Positions 8,593 through 17,197 are shown, counted from the stretch's first letter. The stretch: 64,000 nt of DNA from JBBIPA01 sp963820495 (GCA_963820495.1 CAWGAF010000001.1:1054001-1118000), one strand, 5' to 3'. Notes: a model not told the origin generated them from the sequence alone. Numbers and translations: made by a program.

Positions 8593-8895
8593 TTATGCTA
8601 CCCCTGAGTCAACATCGGCTATTTCAGCGGGTTGGATCTCAGCTACTTCCCTCTTTCTTAATATTTCTACTACTCGCCAGCGCTTATCTTTAGACAAAGG
8701 TCGAGTTTCCATAATTTTGACTAAGTCCCCGATACTACAGGCATTATCCGCATCATGCGCCTTGAACTTTGCCGTATGCCGCACGACTTTCCTGTAAAGA
8801 GGATGGTGTCTTAGAGTTTCAACCAAGACAACCACCGTCTTATCCATCTTATTGCTTACTACTGTACCCGTCCTAATTTTTCTTATCTTTTCCAT
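8593..8895 (-). CDS. rpsQ: 30S ribosomal protein S17
   Basis: This 100-residue OB-fold protein begins RKIRTGTVVSNKMDKTVVV (residues 4-22) and has the LVKIMETRPLSKDKRWRVVEIL motif. The C-terminus is extended by about 15 acidic residues compared with the shortest homologues. The ATG lies inside the rpmC end (23 bp overlap), suggesting coupling. Confidence 0.97.
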   Translation of the reverse strand: MEKIRKIRTGTVVSNKMDKTVVVLVETLRHHPLYRKVVRHTAKFKAHDADNACSIGDLVKIMETRPLSKDKRWRVVEILRKREVAEIQPAEIADVDSGVA

Positions 8896-9097
8896 GGGCC
8901 GATCCTATACCGAGTTCCCTCTCTCTTATTACAGTATTTATTTGGGCTATTCTTTTTTTAACTTTTGGAATCTCCCTGTGATTAGGTAACTGACGGGTAG
9001 ACGCGCGAAAACGCAGATTAAAAAGCTCCTGATGAGCTTCCTCTAACCGTTTCTTCAGCTCTTCATCACCAAGAGCCCGAATCTCACTTATCTTCAA
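8873..9097 (-). CDS. rpmC: 50S ribosomal protein L29, TTG start
   Basis: The 74-residue product starts at a TTG codon at 9097, preceded by GGAGG at a 6-nt spacing. A longer frame exists but its first 36 residues are unlike L29. The body (EELKKRLEEAHQELFNLRFRASTRQL and IAQINTVIRERE) is the coiled L29 fold that forms part of the exit-tunnel rim. It overlaps rplP by 14 bp and rpsQ by 23 bp. Confidence 0.95.
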   Translation of the reverse strand: MKISEIRALGDEELKKRLEEAHQELFNLRFRASTRQLPNHREIPKVKKRIAQINTVIRERELGIGSAHGKDKKN

Positions 9098-9524
9098 TTT
9101 TAGCCTCCGCCATAACTCCTTCTTTGGCCATGAACTTGGTAGCAAGCGGCAGTTTATAAGCAGCCAGATGCATTGCTTCACGCGCCATGCTTTCTTTGAG
9201 GCCACTTATTTCAAACAACATTCTCCCTGGCTTAACCACAGCCACCCAGTGGTCCACAGAACCTTTACCACTGCCCATTCTGGTCTCCGCGGGTTTTTTA
9301 GTCACTGGTTTATCCGGGAAAATACGTATCCACATTTTACCACCGCGTCGTAGATAGCGAACCATAACACGACGAGCAGCTTCAATTTGCCGCGATGTTA
9401 CCCAAAACGCTTCCTGTGCTTGCAATCCATACTCACCGAAGACAATGGTGTTACCAGATTGCGCCGTACCCTTTCGTGTCCCACGATGGGCTTTACGATA
9501 CTTCACTCTCTTCGGCTGTAACAC
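9084..9524 (-). CDS. rplP: 50S ribosomal protein L16
   Basis: This 146-residue protein next to the A site shows MLQPKRVKYRKAHRG, the GLQAQEAFWVTSRQIEAARR segment, WIRIFPDKPVTKKPAETRMG and GRMLFEISG. The start overlaps the rpsC end by 32 bp, an unusually long overlap, but both frames are clearly conserved to their ends. Confidence 0.97.
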   Translation of the reverse strand: MLQPKRVKYRKAHRGTRKGTAQSGNTIVFGEYGLQAQEAFWVTSRQIEAARRVMVRYLRRGGKMWIRIFPDKPVTKKPAETRMGSGKGSVDHWVAVVKPGRMLFEISGLKESMAREAMHLAAYKLPLATKFMAKEGVMAEAKIEDK

Positions 9525-10164
9525 TTTCTCTCCTTGTTTCAGGGATAATGTTTCCCTTGTATATCCAGACCTTTACTCCGATATGCCCCATAACAGTGTG
9601 GGCTTCAGCAAAACCATAACTTATATCAGCGCTGACGGTGTGCAAAGGTAACCGCCCCTGACGCGTAGTCTCGCGGCGAGCAATTTCATTACCGCCCAGT
9701 CTACCAGCACAACTGATCTTCACGCCCTTAGCACCCGCCTGCATGGTTCTAAAAGCAGCCTGCTTTATAGCACGTCTGAAGGCTACCCTGCGTTCAATTT
9801 GATCAGCTACATTCCGAGCTACCAGGACAGCTTCAAGCTCAGGCTGCTCTACTTCCTTAACAGATAACCTAACTTTCTTACCACAAGCCTGCTCCAGTTC
9901 TGTTCTCAATTCCTCGGCACGTTGCCCGCCCCGGCCGATAACAACGCCGGGACGAGATGAATACAGGGTTAATACAATCTCATTGCTCTGGCGGTCAATC
10001 TCGGCACTGGCAACACCACCATCACGACACTTGGAATCAACAACCTTACGTAACCTTAAATCTTCCTGCAACAACTCAACAAAATGCTTCCCAGCATACC
10101 ATTTAGCCAGCCATCCTTTAGTAATCCCTATTCTGAAACCGTAAGGGTGAACTTTATGCCCCAA
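9493..10164 (-). CDS. rpsC: 30S ribosomal protein S3
   Basis: This 223-residue protein at the mRNA entry starts MGHKVHPYGFRIGITKGW. It has a KH type 2 domain (VVIGRGGQRAEELRTELE) and the C-terminal core GAKGVKISCAGRLGGNEIAR and MGHIGVKVWIYKG. It follows rplV with no gap. Confidence 0.98.
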   Translation of the reverse strand: MGHKVHPYGFRIGITKGWLAKWYAGKHFVELLQEDLRLRKVVDSKCRDGGVASAEIDRQSNEIVLTLYSSRPGVVIGRGGQRAEELRTELEQACGKKVRLSVKEVEQPELEAVLVARNVADQIERRVAFRRAIKQAAFRTMQAGAKGVKISCAGRLGGNEIARRETTRQGRLPLHTVSADISYGFAEAHTVMGHIGVKVWIYKGNIIPETRRESVTAEESEVS

Positions 10165-10503
10165 TTATTTTTCCTCCTCAGAGACAGAAACTACAATATG
10201 AGTCGAGCGCTTTAGAATGGGACTAACCCGCCCTCTAGCCTGGGGACGAAATCTCTTGAAGGTATGCCCCTCGTTAGCAAGTATTTCCACAATCTTAAGC
10301 TCAGAGGGCGCCATCTCATAATTATTCTCAGCATTGGCAGTCGCCGATTTAATCACTTTAGCTACAGCTTCAGCCGCAGGACTGGGTACAAACCTCAACA
10401 TAGCCAGAGCTTCCTCGACCGACTTACCCCGTACCATGTCCACAATTAGTTTAACCTTGCGGGAGGGGATACCAACATCTTTAGCTATAGCACTTACTTT
10501 CAT
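10165..10503 (-). CDS. rplV: 50S ribosomal protein L22
   Basis: This 112-residue protein lines the exit tunnel. PSRKVKLIVDMVRGKSVEEAL and the tunnel hairpin region FKRFRPQARGRVSPILKRSTHI are diagnostic. It is located between rpsS and rpsC as in other S10 operons. Confidence 0.98.
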   Translation of the reverse strand: MKVSAIAKDVGIPSRKVKLIVDMVRGKSVEEALAMLRFVPSPAAEAVAKVIKSATANAENNYEMAPSELKIVEILANEGHTFKRFRPQARGRVSPILKRSTHIVVSVSEEEK

Positions 10504-10513
10504 GGTTACTTAA

Positions 10514-10801
10514 TTATTCTGCTTTCTTGGTAACAGTTACCTGGGCTTTGGTGCCATGGCCTCGGAATGTTCGGGTTATGGCAAATTCGCCCAGTTTATG
10601 TCCTACCATGTTCTCAGTTATGAAAATTGGCACATGCCGCCGACCATCGTGCACGGCAATAGTAAGGCCAATCATCTCAGGCATGACTGTTGAGGCTCGT
10701 GCCCATGTCTTTATCACAGTCTTCTCGCCTGAGCGATTAACCTTCTTCACTTTTTCCATTAGCTTCTCATCGCAATAAGGACCTTTTTTAGTTGAACGCA
10801 T
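10514..10801 (-). CDS. rpsS: 30S ribosomal protein S19
   Basis: This 95-residue protein of the 30S head forms a heterodimer with S13. It starts MRSTKKGPYCDEKLMEKV and has the strongly conserved HVPIFITENMVGHKLGEFA followed by TRTFRGHG. Position between rplB and rplV is standard. Confidence 0.98.
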   Translation of the reverse strand: MRSTKKGPYCDEKLMEKVKKVNRSGEKTVIKTWARASTVMPEMIGLTIAVHDGRRHVPIFITENMVGHKLGEFAITRTFRGHGTKAQVTVTKKAE

Positions 10802-10824
10802 CCTTAACTTACCTCTTTAATTAA

Positions 10825-11655
10825 TTACACCTCGGCTTTTCGCCGTCTGACAATCAGCCTGTCTGATCTCTTACGACCACGGGTCTTATGCCCCAGAGCC
10901 GGTTTACCCCATGGTGTTTTAGGCGCCATACCTCGTGGCGACCTACCCTCACCGCCTCCATGTGGATGATCCCGTGGTGTCATTGCCGAACCACGAACTC
11001 TAGGACGCAGCCCTAACCACCGGGTACGGCCAGCCTTGCCCGACCTTACACCCTGATGTTCCACATTACCTATCTGCCCCACAGTAGCCATACAATTAAC
11101 CAAAAAACGCCGCATTTCTCCAGAGGGTAACCGAACCAGGGAATATTTGCCCTCCTGACCTAAAAGCTGCGCAGCGGTCCCAGCACTGCGTACTAACTGG
11201 CCACCTTTTCCCGGCTCGAACTCGATATTATGAATCAAAGTACCTGCCGGAATCAAACTCAGTGGCAAGGTGTTACCCGGTTTTATCTCGGCATTACTAC
11301 CAGCTTCAATAGCCTGATCTACGCTAAGTCCCAATGGGGCTAGTATATACCGCTTATCCCCATCCACATAGTGAATCAGGGCAATACGAGCCGAACGGTT
11401 CGGGTCATACTCTATAGCAGCCACTTTACCTGGGACTCCTATTTTATCCCGCTTGAAATCAATTATGCGTAGCCTGCGCTTAGCACCTCCACCACGATGC
11501 CGTGCGGTCACCACACCTCTGCTATTCCGTCCTGCTTTTCTCTTAATCGGCAGCAGCAGGGATTTCTCCGGGGTGGGCTTGGTTATCTCTCCAAAAGAAG
11601 CACCAATCTTGCCCCGCATGCTCGGTGAGGTGGGCCGATATGTCTTTAAAGCCAA
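10825..11655 (-). CDS. rplB: 50S ribosomal protein L2
   Basis: This 276-residue protein is essential for subunit joining and the peptidyl transferase centre. KTYRPTSPSMRG, SRGVVTARHRGGGAKRRLR and the C-terminal block with MTPRDHPHGGGEGRSPRG, which holds the conserved His, are all present. A Shine-Dalgarno (AGAGGAG) precedes the ATG at 11655, just after the small bS22-like gene. Confidence 0.98.
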   Translation of the reverse strand: MALKTYRPTSPSMRGKIGASFGEITKPTPEKSLLLPIKRKAGRNSRGVVTARHRGGGAKRRLRIIDFKRDKIGVPGKVAAIEYDPNRSARIALIHYVDGDKRYILAPLGLSVDQAIEAGSNAEIKPGNTLPLSLIPAGTLIHNIEFEPGKGGQLVRSAGTAAQLLGQEGKYSLVRLPSGEMRRFLVNCMATVGQIGNVEHQGVRSGKAGRTRWLGLRPRVRGSAMTPRDHPHGGGEGRSPRGMAPKTPWGKPALGHKTRGRKRSDRLIVRRRKAEV

Positions 11656-11671
11656 AATCTATCTCCTCTGC

Positions 11672-11767
11672 TTATGGATGCCTTCTTTGCCATCGGTTCT
11701 TCTTAATAAGCTTCCGATGCTTATGTTTGGCCATCTTCTTTTTGCGTTTCTTAATAACGGAACCCAA
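11672..11767 (-). CDS. bS22-like / AURKAIP1-COX24 domain mini ribosomal protein (31 aa)
   Basis: The 126 bp between rplW and rplB encode a 31-residue, very basic peptide starting at TTG: MGSVIKKRKKKMAKHKHRKL, then IKKNRWQRRHP. An AGGGAG Shine-Dalgarno stands 5 nt before the TTG. The MGSVIKKR...MxKxKHRKLxxxxRxQRR pattern is that of the AURKAIP1/COX24 C-terminal domain family, which includes the mycobacterial small-subunit protein bS22 and mitochondrial mS38. From that homology it is probably a 30S-bound peptide. It sits 14 bp after rplW and 16 bp before rplB, so it is cotranscribed with the S10 genes. Below usual gene-finder length; a search with the family model would confirm it. Confidence 0.88.
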   Translation of the reverse strand: MGSVIKKRKKKMAKHKHRKLIKKNRWQRRHP

Positions 11768-11781
11768 TTCTACTCCCTGTT

Positions 11782-12066
11782 TTAGACTCCCTCAAAGAAT
11801 TCTATCTTCTGCCCTGGCATAAGGGTGACCACCGCCTTTTTCCAGGACGGTGTCATCGCGATTCGCCGGCCGATCCTTCTCTCTTTCCCGCGCACAGTCA
11901 TCATATTTACAGTGGTAACATTAACCTTAAAAGCCGCTTCCACAGCTACTTTTACCTGATGTTTCGTAGCTCTCGGCGCTACTTTAAAAGCGTACTTATT
12001 CATTCCCTGGAGTAAGGTCATCTTCTCCGTTATTAAAGGTCGACGCAAAACTTCGTAAAGATGCAT
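11782..12066 (-). CDS. rplW: 50S ribosomal protein L23
   Basis: This 94-residue exit-site protein is a docking point for trigger factor and SRP. YEVLRRPLITEKMTLL, the central YAFKVAPRATKHQVKVAVEAAF and the end VTLMPGQKIEFFEG match the family. It follows rplD by 28 bp. Confidence 0.97.
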   Translation of the reverse strand: MHLYEVLRRPLITEKMTLLQGMNKYAFKVAPRATKHQVKVAVEAAFKVNVTTVNMMTVRGKERRIGRRIAMTPSWKKAVVTLMPGQKIEFFEGV

Positions 12067-12094
12067 TTAAATAATCCTTAAAATAACTCTGAGC

Positions 12095-12748
12095 TTATTT
12101 GCCTGTTGCCGCCTTCGTGCTTCTATCCTGTTCCCACAATTCCTCTGCCTTTTGCACTGCGGCTTTAGTCATTAGCAATCCTCGATAAGAGAGCAAATCA
12201 GTCACATTCAGCAAATTCGCTGGTACCATCTTAACACCAGCCAGATTTCGCGTTGATTTGAATGCATAATCCTCAGCTCCGCCAGTAGCAATAAGAACCG
12301 TAGTATCGATCCCCAGCGCCACTAACATATCAAACATCTCTCTGGTCTTCGGCTGATCCAGCTCAAGTTTATCTATAACTTTTAAATCTCCACTATTAGC
12401 CTTAGCAGAAAGAACACACTTCAAAGCAAGACGCCGCATCTTCTTGGGCATAGCCTGCCGATAACTCCGCGGATGTGGTCCAAAAACTACTCCACCACCT
12501 TTCAAAAGCGGCGAATTAGCACCACCACGCCGTGCTCTCCCTGTATGTTTCTGTGCAAAAAGCTTCTTAGTGCTCTTGGCTACTTCGCTCCTAGTCTTGG
12601 TATCAGCAGTGCCCAGACGGCGATTAGCCAGTTGCATTAACAGCGCCTGATGAACCACTGTCTCATTAAAGGGCACACCAAAGACAGTATCGCTTAGCTC
12701 TATCTTGCTAACTTTTTCGCCCTTTTGATTATAAATATCCAGTTTCAC
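12095..12748 (-). CDS. rplD: 50S ribosomal protein L4
   Basis: This 217-residue protein has the long tunnel loop KKLFAQKHTGRARRGGANSP with KGGGVVFGPHPRSYRQAMPKK, and the globular part NLLNVTDLLSYRGLLMTKAAV. In E. coli L4 represses the S10 operon. It lies 3 bp after rplC. Confidence 0.97.
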   Translation of the reverse strand: MKLDIYNQKGEKVSKIELSDTVFGVPFNETVVHQALLMQLANRRLGTADTKTRSEVAKSTKKLFAQKHTGRARRGGANSPLLKGGGVVFGPHPRSYRQAMPKKMRRLALKCVLSAKANSGDLKVIDKLELDQPKTREMFDMLVALGIDTTVLIATGGAEDYAFKSTRNLAGVKMVPANLLNVTDLLSYRGLLMTKAAVQKAEELWEQDRSTKAATGK

Positions 12749-12751
12749 GTC

Positions 12752-13369
12752 TTAACCCTTACTAGCCTTACTAATAAGCAGCAACCCATTTTTAGAACCA
12801 GGTACTGCTCCTTTTACCAGCATCACATGATGCTCCAGATTGACATCGACTACTTCAATACCACGAGTTGTCACATTCTCATGCCCCATGTGCCCAGCCA
12901 TACGCAACCCCTTGAACACCCTGCCTGGAGACGTGGTTGAACCAACAGAACCAGGAGCCCTGAGACGGTCAGATTGCCCGTGAGTCTTGGGACCACCCCG
13001 GAAATGATAGCGTTTAACCCCTCCAGCGAAACCTTTACCCTTGGATATACCAGAAATATTGACTCGATCACCTGACTTAAATATATCTACGTCAACCTTC
13101 TGTCCTCTTTTTAACTCCTTAAGATCACCAATTTTAAACTCGCGGAGGTATCTAAAATTGCCAACATCCTTTAGGTGACCTTTCAACGGAGAAGTCAGCT
13201 TCTTGGTTTCCCTAAAACCGAGCTGGGCAGCATTATATCCATCTTTCTTCTCAGTCTTAACCTGAGTAACAAAGCAAGGACCGGCTTCAATAGCCGTGAC
13301 CACGACTTCTTCGCCATCTTTATAAAGATGGGTCATGCCCAGTTTTTTCCCTATCAAACCCTGAACCAT
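12752..13369 (-). CDS. rplC: 50S ribosomal protein L3
   Basis: This 205-residue assembly protein starts with GLIGKKLGMTHLY (residues 4-16). It has the VNISGISKGKGFAGGVKRYHF motif and GPKTHGQSDRLRAPGSVGS, including the Gln that is methylated in some bacteria. The MAGHMGHENVTTRG segment follows. It is normal in length. Confidence 0.98.
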   Translation of the reverse strand: MVQGLIGKKLGMTHLYKDGEEVVVTAIEAGPCFVTQVKTEKKDGYNAAQLGFRETKKLTSPLKGHLKDVGNFRYLREFKIGDLKELKRGQKVDVDIFKSGDRVNISGISKGKGFAGGVKRYHFRGGPKTHGQSDRLRAPGSVGSTTSPGRVFKGLRMAGHMGHENVTTRGIEVVDVNLEHHVMLVKGAVPGSKNGLLLISKASKG

Positions 13370-13391
13370 TTTAGTTACTGCAATCCATTCT

Positions 13392-13697
13392 CTATCTGAT
13401 GTCTATCTCCACCCCAGAAGGTAGTTGGAGTTGGGTCAACGCATCTATTGTTTTAGAAGTTGGCCCCAAAATATCAATAAGGCGCTTATGAGTTCTAATC
13501 TCAAACTGTTCCCGTGAATCCTTGTCAATAAAGGGAGAACGAATTACACAGAATTTCTCTATTCGAGTTGGCAGAGGTACTGGGCCAGCGACTACCGCGC
13601 CGGTGCGCTCAGCAGTCTCGACAATCTGCACTACAGACTGGTCAACCAGCCTGTGATCATAACCTCTGACTTTAATTCGAATATTTTGTTTTGGCAT
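13392..13697 (-). CDS. rpsJ: 30S ribosomal protein S10
   Basis: The 101-residue product starts MPKQNIRIKVRGYDHRLVD. The frame extends 11 codons upstream into fusA, but the ATG at 13697 fits the family start and lies 1 bp after the fusA stop. PVPLPTRIEKFCVIRSPF and THKRLIDILGPT are conserved. In many bacteria tuf lies between fusA and rpsJ; here it is missing. Confidence 0.97.
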   Translation of the reverse strand: MPKQNIRIKVRGYDHRLVDQSVVQIVETAERTGAVVAGPVPLPTRIEKFCVIRSPFIDKDSREQFEIRTHKRLIDILGPTSKTIDALTQLQLPSGVEIDIR

Positions 13698-13698
13698 C

Positions 13699-15777
13699 TT
13701 ATCTTCCTTTAACTCGACCAGTAATTTCATCTACCAAGTTAGCAGGCACTTCCTGATAATGGTGGAATTGCATGGAATAAGTTGCCCTACCCTGACTTAG
13801 CGATCGCAGGACAGTAGCATAACCAAAGGTATCACCTAGCGGGACAAAAGAACGTATCACGCAGGTTTCACCGTGGGTTTCAATGCCCTCAACATGCCCT
13901 CTCCTCGAATTTAAATCACCGATAATATCACCCAGGAATTGGGCTGGCGTGACCACTTCCAACTCCATGACCGGCTCCAGAAGAACAGGTTTAGCTTTCC
14001 TGAGACCGTCTTTCACGGCTATGGAACCCGCCATTTTGAAAGCTATTTCTGAAGAATCAACCTCATGGTAGCTGCCATCAAATAAAGTTACTTTAACATC
14101 TACCACGGGATAGCCAGCTAGAACACCACTATCCAGAGCTTCCTTAGCTCCAGCTTCTATCGCTGGAATAAATTCTCTGGGAATAGCTGCACCCTTAATC
14201 TTATTAACAAACCCAAAGCCACCACCCCGTTCTTCAGGCTCAATTTTAAGCCAGACATGACCATACTGTCCATGTCCACCAGACTGGCGCACAAATTTGC
14301 CCTCAGCTTCTACCGATACCTTGATAGTCTCTTTATATGCTACCTGTGGCTTGCCTACATTTACTCCTACATTAAACTCACGCAACACACGGTCGACCAA
14401 AACTTCCAGATGTAATTCTCCCATCCCTGAGATTAGCGTTTGCCCAGTTTCCTCGTCACTGCGGATTTTAAAAGTGGGGTCTTCCTCAGAAAGCTTAGTC
14501 AGAGCTTCGCCCAGCTTATCCTGGTCAGCTTTACTCTTAGGTTCAACAGCCAGGGAAATTACCGGCTCTGGAAAACGAATAGCCTCAAGAATTATGGGGG
14601 CATCTATTCCGCATAGAGTATCGCCAGTAAAGGTTTCCTTAAGTCCAACAGTCGCGGCGATAGTTCCGGTATCAACCTCCTCCATTTCCTCACGGCGATT
14701 AGCATGCATCAAAACTAACCTGCCAATCCGCTCTTTATGTCCTTTGGTAGAATTAAATACCTGCATTCCAGACTTAACCTTGCCTGAATAAACCCGGAAA
14801 TAGACCAGCCGACCCATAAAAGGATCAGCAACTACTTTAAAAGCTAAAGCTGCAAATGGAGCATCGTCACTCGGTTCACGGACAATCTTGTCACCGTTCC
14901 TGGGATCAATGCCACTGATTGGAGGCACATCCTGCGGTGAAGGAAGATAATCTACAACAGCATCCAGTAGTCGCTGTATACCCTTATTTCTCAAAGCAGT
15001 ACCACAAAGGATGGGCACTACCCGATTACTCAGAGTCAATCGCCTTATAGCCGCTTTGAGTTCCGAAACTGGTACAGCAGTATTACTTACATAAAGCAGC
15101 ATTAACTGATCATCATTTTCAGCCAGCTTCTCAATCAGCAATTGGTAATATTTAGCTACTTCATCTTTGTATTCATCAGGCACAGGAGCTTCTACCGGCG
15201 GCTGATCAACCTCGTCAGAGAAGAGCCAGGCTTTATTGTTAATCAGGTCTATAATACCTTTAAATTCATTTTCCTTGCCCAGAGGTAGCTGGATTATTGC
15301 CGCCTTAGCCCGCAGGCGTTCTTCGATCATATTCACAGTACGATGAAAGTCCGCTCCAACCCGATCCATCTTATTAATAAAACATATTCGGGGTACCTTG
15401 TATCTGTCCGCCTGCCGCCATACCGTCTCTGATTGAGCTTCCACTCCAGCAACAGCATCAAGGATTACTACTCCACCATCCAGCACTCGTAGGCTGCGTT
15501 CCACCTCGGCAGTAAAATCAACATGCCCTGGGGTATCTATAATGTTTATTCGATGCTCGTTCCAGTGGCAGGTAGTAGCTGCAGCAGTAATGGTAATACC
15601 TCGCTCACGCTCTTGCTGCATCCAGTCCGTTACTGTGGTACCATCATCTACATTGCCAACTTTATAGGTACGCCCAGTATAATAGAGGATTCTCTCAGTT
15701 GCAGTGGTCTTACCCGCATCGATGTGGGCGATAATCCCGATATTTCTAACTTTGTCTAAAGGAAATGTCCTTGACAT
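13699..15777 (-). CDS. fusA: Elongation factor G
   Basis: This 692-residue translocation GTPase has G1 AHIDAGKTT, the effector region with RGITITAAATTC, G3 DTPGHVDFT, G4 NKMD and G5 CGTA. Domains II to V follow, with the late HGQYGHVWLKI block of domain IV. The ATG at 15777 (MSRTFPLDKVRNIGI) with GGGGAG 7 nt upstream is chosen over an in-frame ATG at 15843 that would add 22 low-complexity residues. It follows rpsG by 69 bp. Confidence 0.97.
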   Translation of the reverse strand: MSRTFPLDKVRNIGIIAHIDAGKTTATERILYYTGRTYKVGNVDDGTTVTDWMQQERERGITITAAATTCHWNEHRINIIDTPGHVDFTAEVERSLRVLDGGVVILDAVAGVEAQSETVWRQADRYKVPRICFINKMDRVGADFHRTVNMIEERLRAKAAIIQLPLGKENEFKGIIDLINNKAWLFSDEVDQPPVEAPVPDEYKDEVAKYYQLLIEKLAENDDQLMLLYVSNTAVPVSELKAAIRRLTLSNRVVPILCGTALRNKGIQRLLDAVVDYLPSPQDVPPISGIDPRNGDKIVREPSDDAPFAALAFKVVADPFMGRLVYFRVYSGKVKSGMQVFNSTKGHKERIGRLVLMHANRREEMEEVDTGTIAATVGLKETFTGDTLCGIDAPIILEAIRFPEPVISLAVEPKSKADQDKLGEALTKLSEEDPTFKIRSDEETGQTLISGMGELHLEVLVDRVLREFNVGVNVGKPQVAYKETIKVSVEAEGKFVRQSGGHGQYGHVWLKIEPEERGGGFGFVNKIKGAAIPREFIPAIEAGAKEALDSGVLAGYPVVDVKVTLFDGSYHEVDSSEIAFKMAGSIAVKDGLRKAKPVLLEPVMELEVVTPAQFLGDIIGDLNSRRGHVEGIETHGETCVIRSFVPLGDTFGYATVLRSLSQGRATYSMQFHHYQEVPANLVDEITGRVKGR

Positions 15778-15846
15778 GATGCTACTCCCCGAGCGACCAG
15801 AGGTTCTCGGTCTTGATTCTCTAATTGTTGACGTCGTTACCATTTG

Positions 15847-16317
15847 TTACCATCTGTAGTGAGCAAAAGCCTTATTCGCTTCAGCCATCTTATGAGTATC
15901 CTGCTTTTTCTTAATAGTTGCCCCCTCACCTTTAGTGGCATCAATAATCTCAGCCGCTAATTTCTCCGACATAGACTTACCGCCACGCGCTCTGGCAAAA
16001 CCCACTAGCCAACTAATAGCCATAAACTGCCCCCGCTCAGGCTTAACCTCCAGCGGCACTTGGTAGGTAGCACCACCAACACGCCGCGCCTTGATTTGAA
16101 GCAAGGGAGTGACATTCTTTAACGCTTGATCCACAACCTCCATCGGGTCAGCCTTCATCCGGTCTTGAATTATGTCCAGAGCATCATACACAATCCGCTC
16201 GGCAGTAGCTTTCTTACCATCCTGCATCACTTTATTAATTAATCTAGATAAAACATAGCTGCCGTATTTAGGATCAGGCAACGATTGTCTCTTAATTACA
16301 TTAGCGCGTCTTGGCAT
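15847..16317 (-). CDS. rpsG: 30S ribosomal protein S7
   Basis: This 156-residue head-assembly protein contacts E-site tRNA. MPRRANVIKRQSLPDPKYGS, the VGGATYQVPLEVKPERGQFMA loop and the C-terminal KKKQDTHKMAEANKAFAHYRW are family hallmarks. S7 can act as a translational regulator of the str operon. Confidence 0.98.
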   Translation of the reverse strand: MPRRANVIKRQSLPDPKYGSYVLSRLINKVMQDGKKATAERIVYDALDIIQDRMKADPMEVVDQALKNVTPLLQIKARRVGGATYQVPLEVKPERGQFMAISWLVGFARARGGKSMSEKLAAEIIDATKGEGATIKKKQDTHKMAEANKAFAHYRW

Positions 16318-16326
16318 TAGATCTCC

Positions 16327-16764
16327 TTATGCAGTCGCAGCAGTGGTAGGCCCCTTGCCTCTCTTGGCCCCGTATTTACTCCGACCTTGCTGGCGATTCT
16401 CCACTCCAGCAGTATCCAGAGCACCACGGATAATGTGATAACGAACCCCAGGTAAATCCTTTACCCTGCCACCACGGATAAGGACTACGGAGTGCTCTTG
16501 TAGATTGTGTCCTTCACCGGGGATATAAGCCGTAACTTCAATACCGTTGGACAACCTGACGCGTGCAATCTTGCGCAAAGCAGAGTTAGGTTTCTTCGGA
16601 GTCATAGTCTTAACCTGAACACAGACTCCACGCTTTTGCGGTGAACTTACACCACGCGTTACCTTGTTCTTCAAAGCGTTATAGGCAATATGCAGCGCCG
16701 GGGCTTTGGTCTTCTTAGCAGCCTTCCGCCGACCCTTTCGAACTAGTTGATTAACCGTTGGCAT
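16327..16764 (-). CDS. rpsL: 30S ribosomal protein S12
   Basis: This 145-residue decoding-centre protein shows MPTVNQLVRKGR, the KKPNSALRKIARVRLSNG segment and PGVRYHIIRGALDTAGVENR. The segment corresponding to the streptomycin-resistance region (TMTPKKPNSALRK) keeps the wild-type lysine. It is the first gene of the whole r-protein cluster, about 160 nt after the mapped promoter. Confidence 0.98.
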   Translation of the reverse strand: MPTVNQLVRKGRRKAAKKTKAPALHIAYNALKNKVTRGVSSPQKRGVCVQVKTMTPKKPNSALRKIARVRLSNGIEVTAYIPGEGHNLQEHSVVLIRGGRVKDLPGVRYHIIRGALDTAGVENRQQGRSKYGAKRGKGPTTAATA

Positions 16765-16929
16765 TATTTATTCTCTTTTCCTCGCTAAAAATATCGTCCT
16801 CCTAACAACAGAAAAGCCACCTAGTTGTCTACCGGGTTACTTTCTATCCGAAGCAGTATCCCAGGCCAACTAGCCGGCTTACTCAGGTTTTTATAACCCA
16901 TTTCAATGGCTAGTAGACGACAAATGAAT
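16765..16929 (-). promoter_or_regulatory. str-operon 5' leader with alternative base pairing
   Basis: The roughly 160-nt untranslated leader before rpsL contains three perfect complementary arm pairs. Arm 16908-16914 pairs with 16869-16875 (7 bp). Arm 16867-16873 pairs with 16821-16827 (7 bp). Arm 16913-16918 pairs with 16827-16832 (6 bp). The first two share bases and exclude each other, as in attenuators or r-protein autoregulatory leaders. No peptide was recognised in it. Confidence 0.45.
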
Positions 16930-16959
16930 AATATAACACAATACGAAATTGCATGTCAA
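16930..16959 (-). promoter_or_regulatory. Promoter of the str/S10/spc cluster
   Basis: On the minus strand a perfect TTGACA (16954-16959) is followed after 18 nt by TATATT (16930-16935), a sigma-70 type promoter. The expected start is near 16923, giving a leader of about 160 nt before rpsL. It is the only strong promoter seen upstream of the cluster. Confidence 0.75.
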
Positions 16960-17036
16960 CACTTCGCTTAATTCTCCGTAAATATCCGACAGTCTACCAA
17001 CAGGATTAAAAGTGGCGATGCTGCTCTAACCAAGAA

Positions 17037-17115
17037 TTGTCATTGCGAAAGGTGAGAGCGATGTGGCAGCCTCCCCAGAAATGGATAAGAGATTACCATG
17101 CTTCGTAATAACAGC
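17037..17115. repeat. Degenerate copy of the GTCATTGCGA element
   Basis: The stretch starts TTGTCATTGCGA and later has GAGATTACCATGCTTCG. It resembles a decayed half of the element at 50478-50627, which contains GTCATTGCGAG and GAAGCAATCTC in corresponding places. The rest of 16960-17160 shows no gene. Confidence 0.4.
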
Positions 17116-17161
17116 TTAGTTATTCGAAGAGAAAAGGGCAGGGAGTGAGAGTTCCTACCCC

Positions 17162-17190
17162 TTGACAGAAAACAAAAGCAATATTATCAT
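17162..17190 (+). promoter_or_regulatory. Promoter of rubrerythrin
   Basis: A perfect TTGACA at 17162-17167 and TATCAT at 17185-17190 are separated by 17 nt. The expected start near 17197 coincides with the first base of the Fur-type palindrome, so bound repressor would block RNA polymerase. Confidence 0.7.
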
Positions 17191-17197
17191 TTATCCT

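Noticed and set aside
15778..15843. 22-residue N-terminal extension of EF-G
   Set aside because: The ATG at 15777 has a good Shine-Dalgarno and gives the usual EF-G start; the extension is Ser/Arg-rich and unlike the family.
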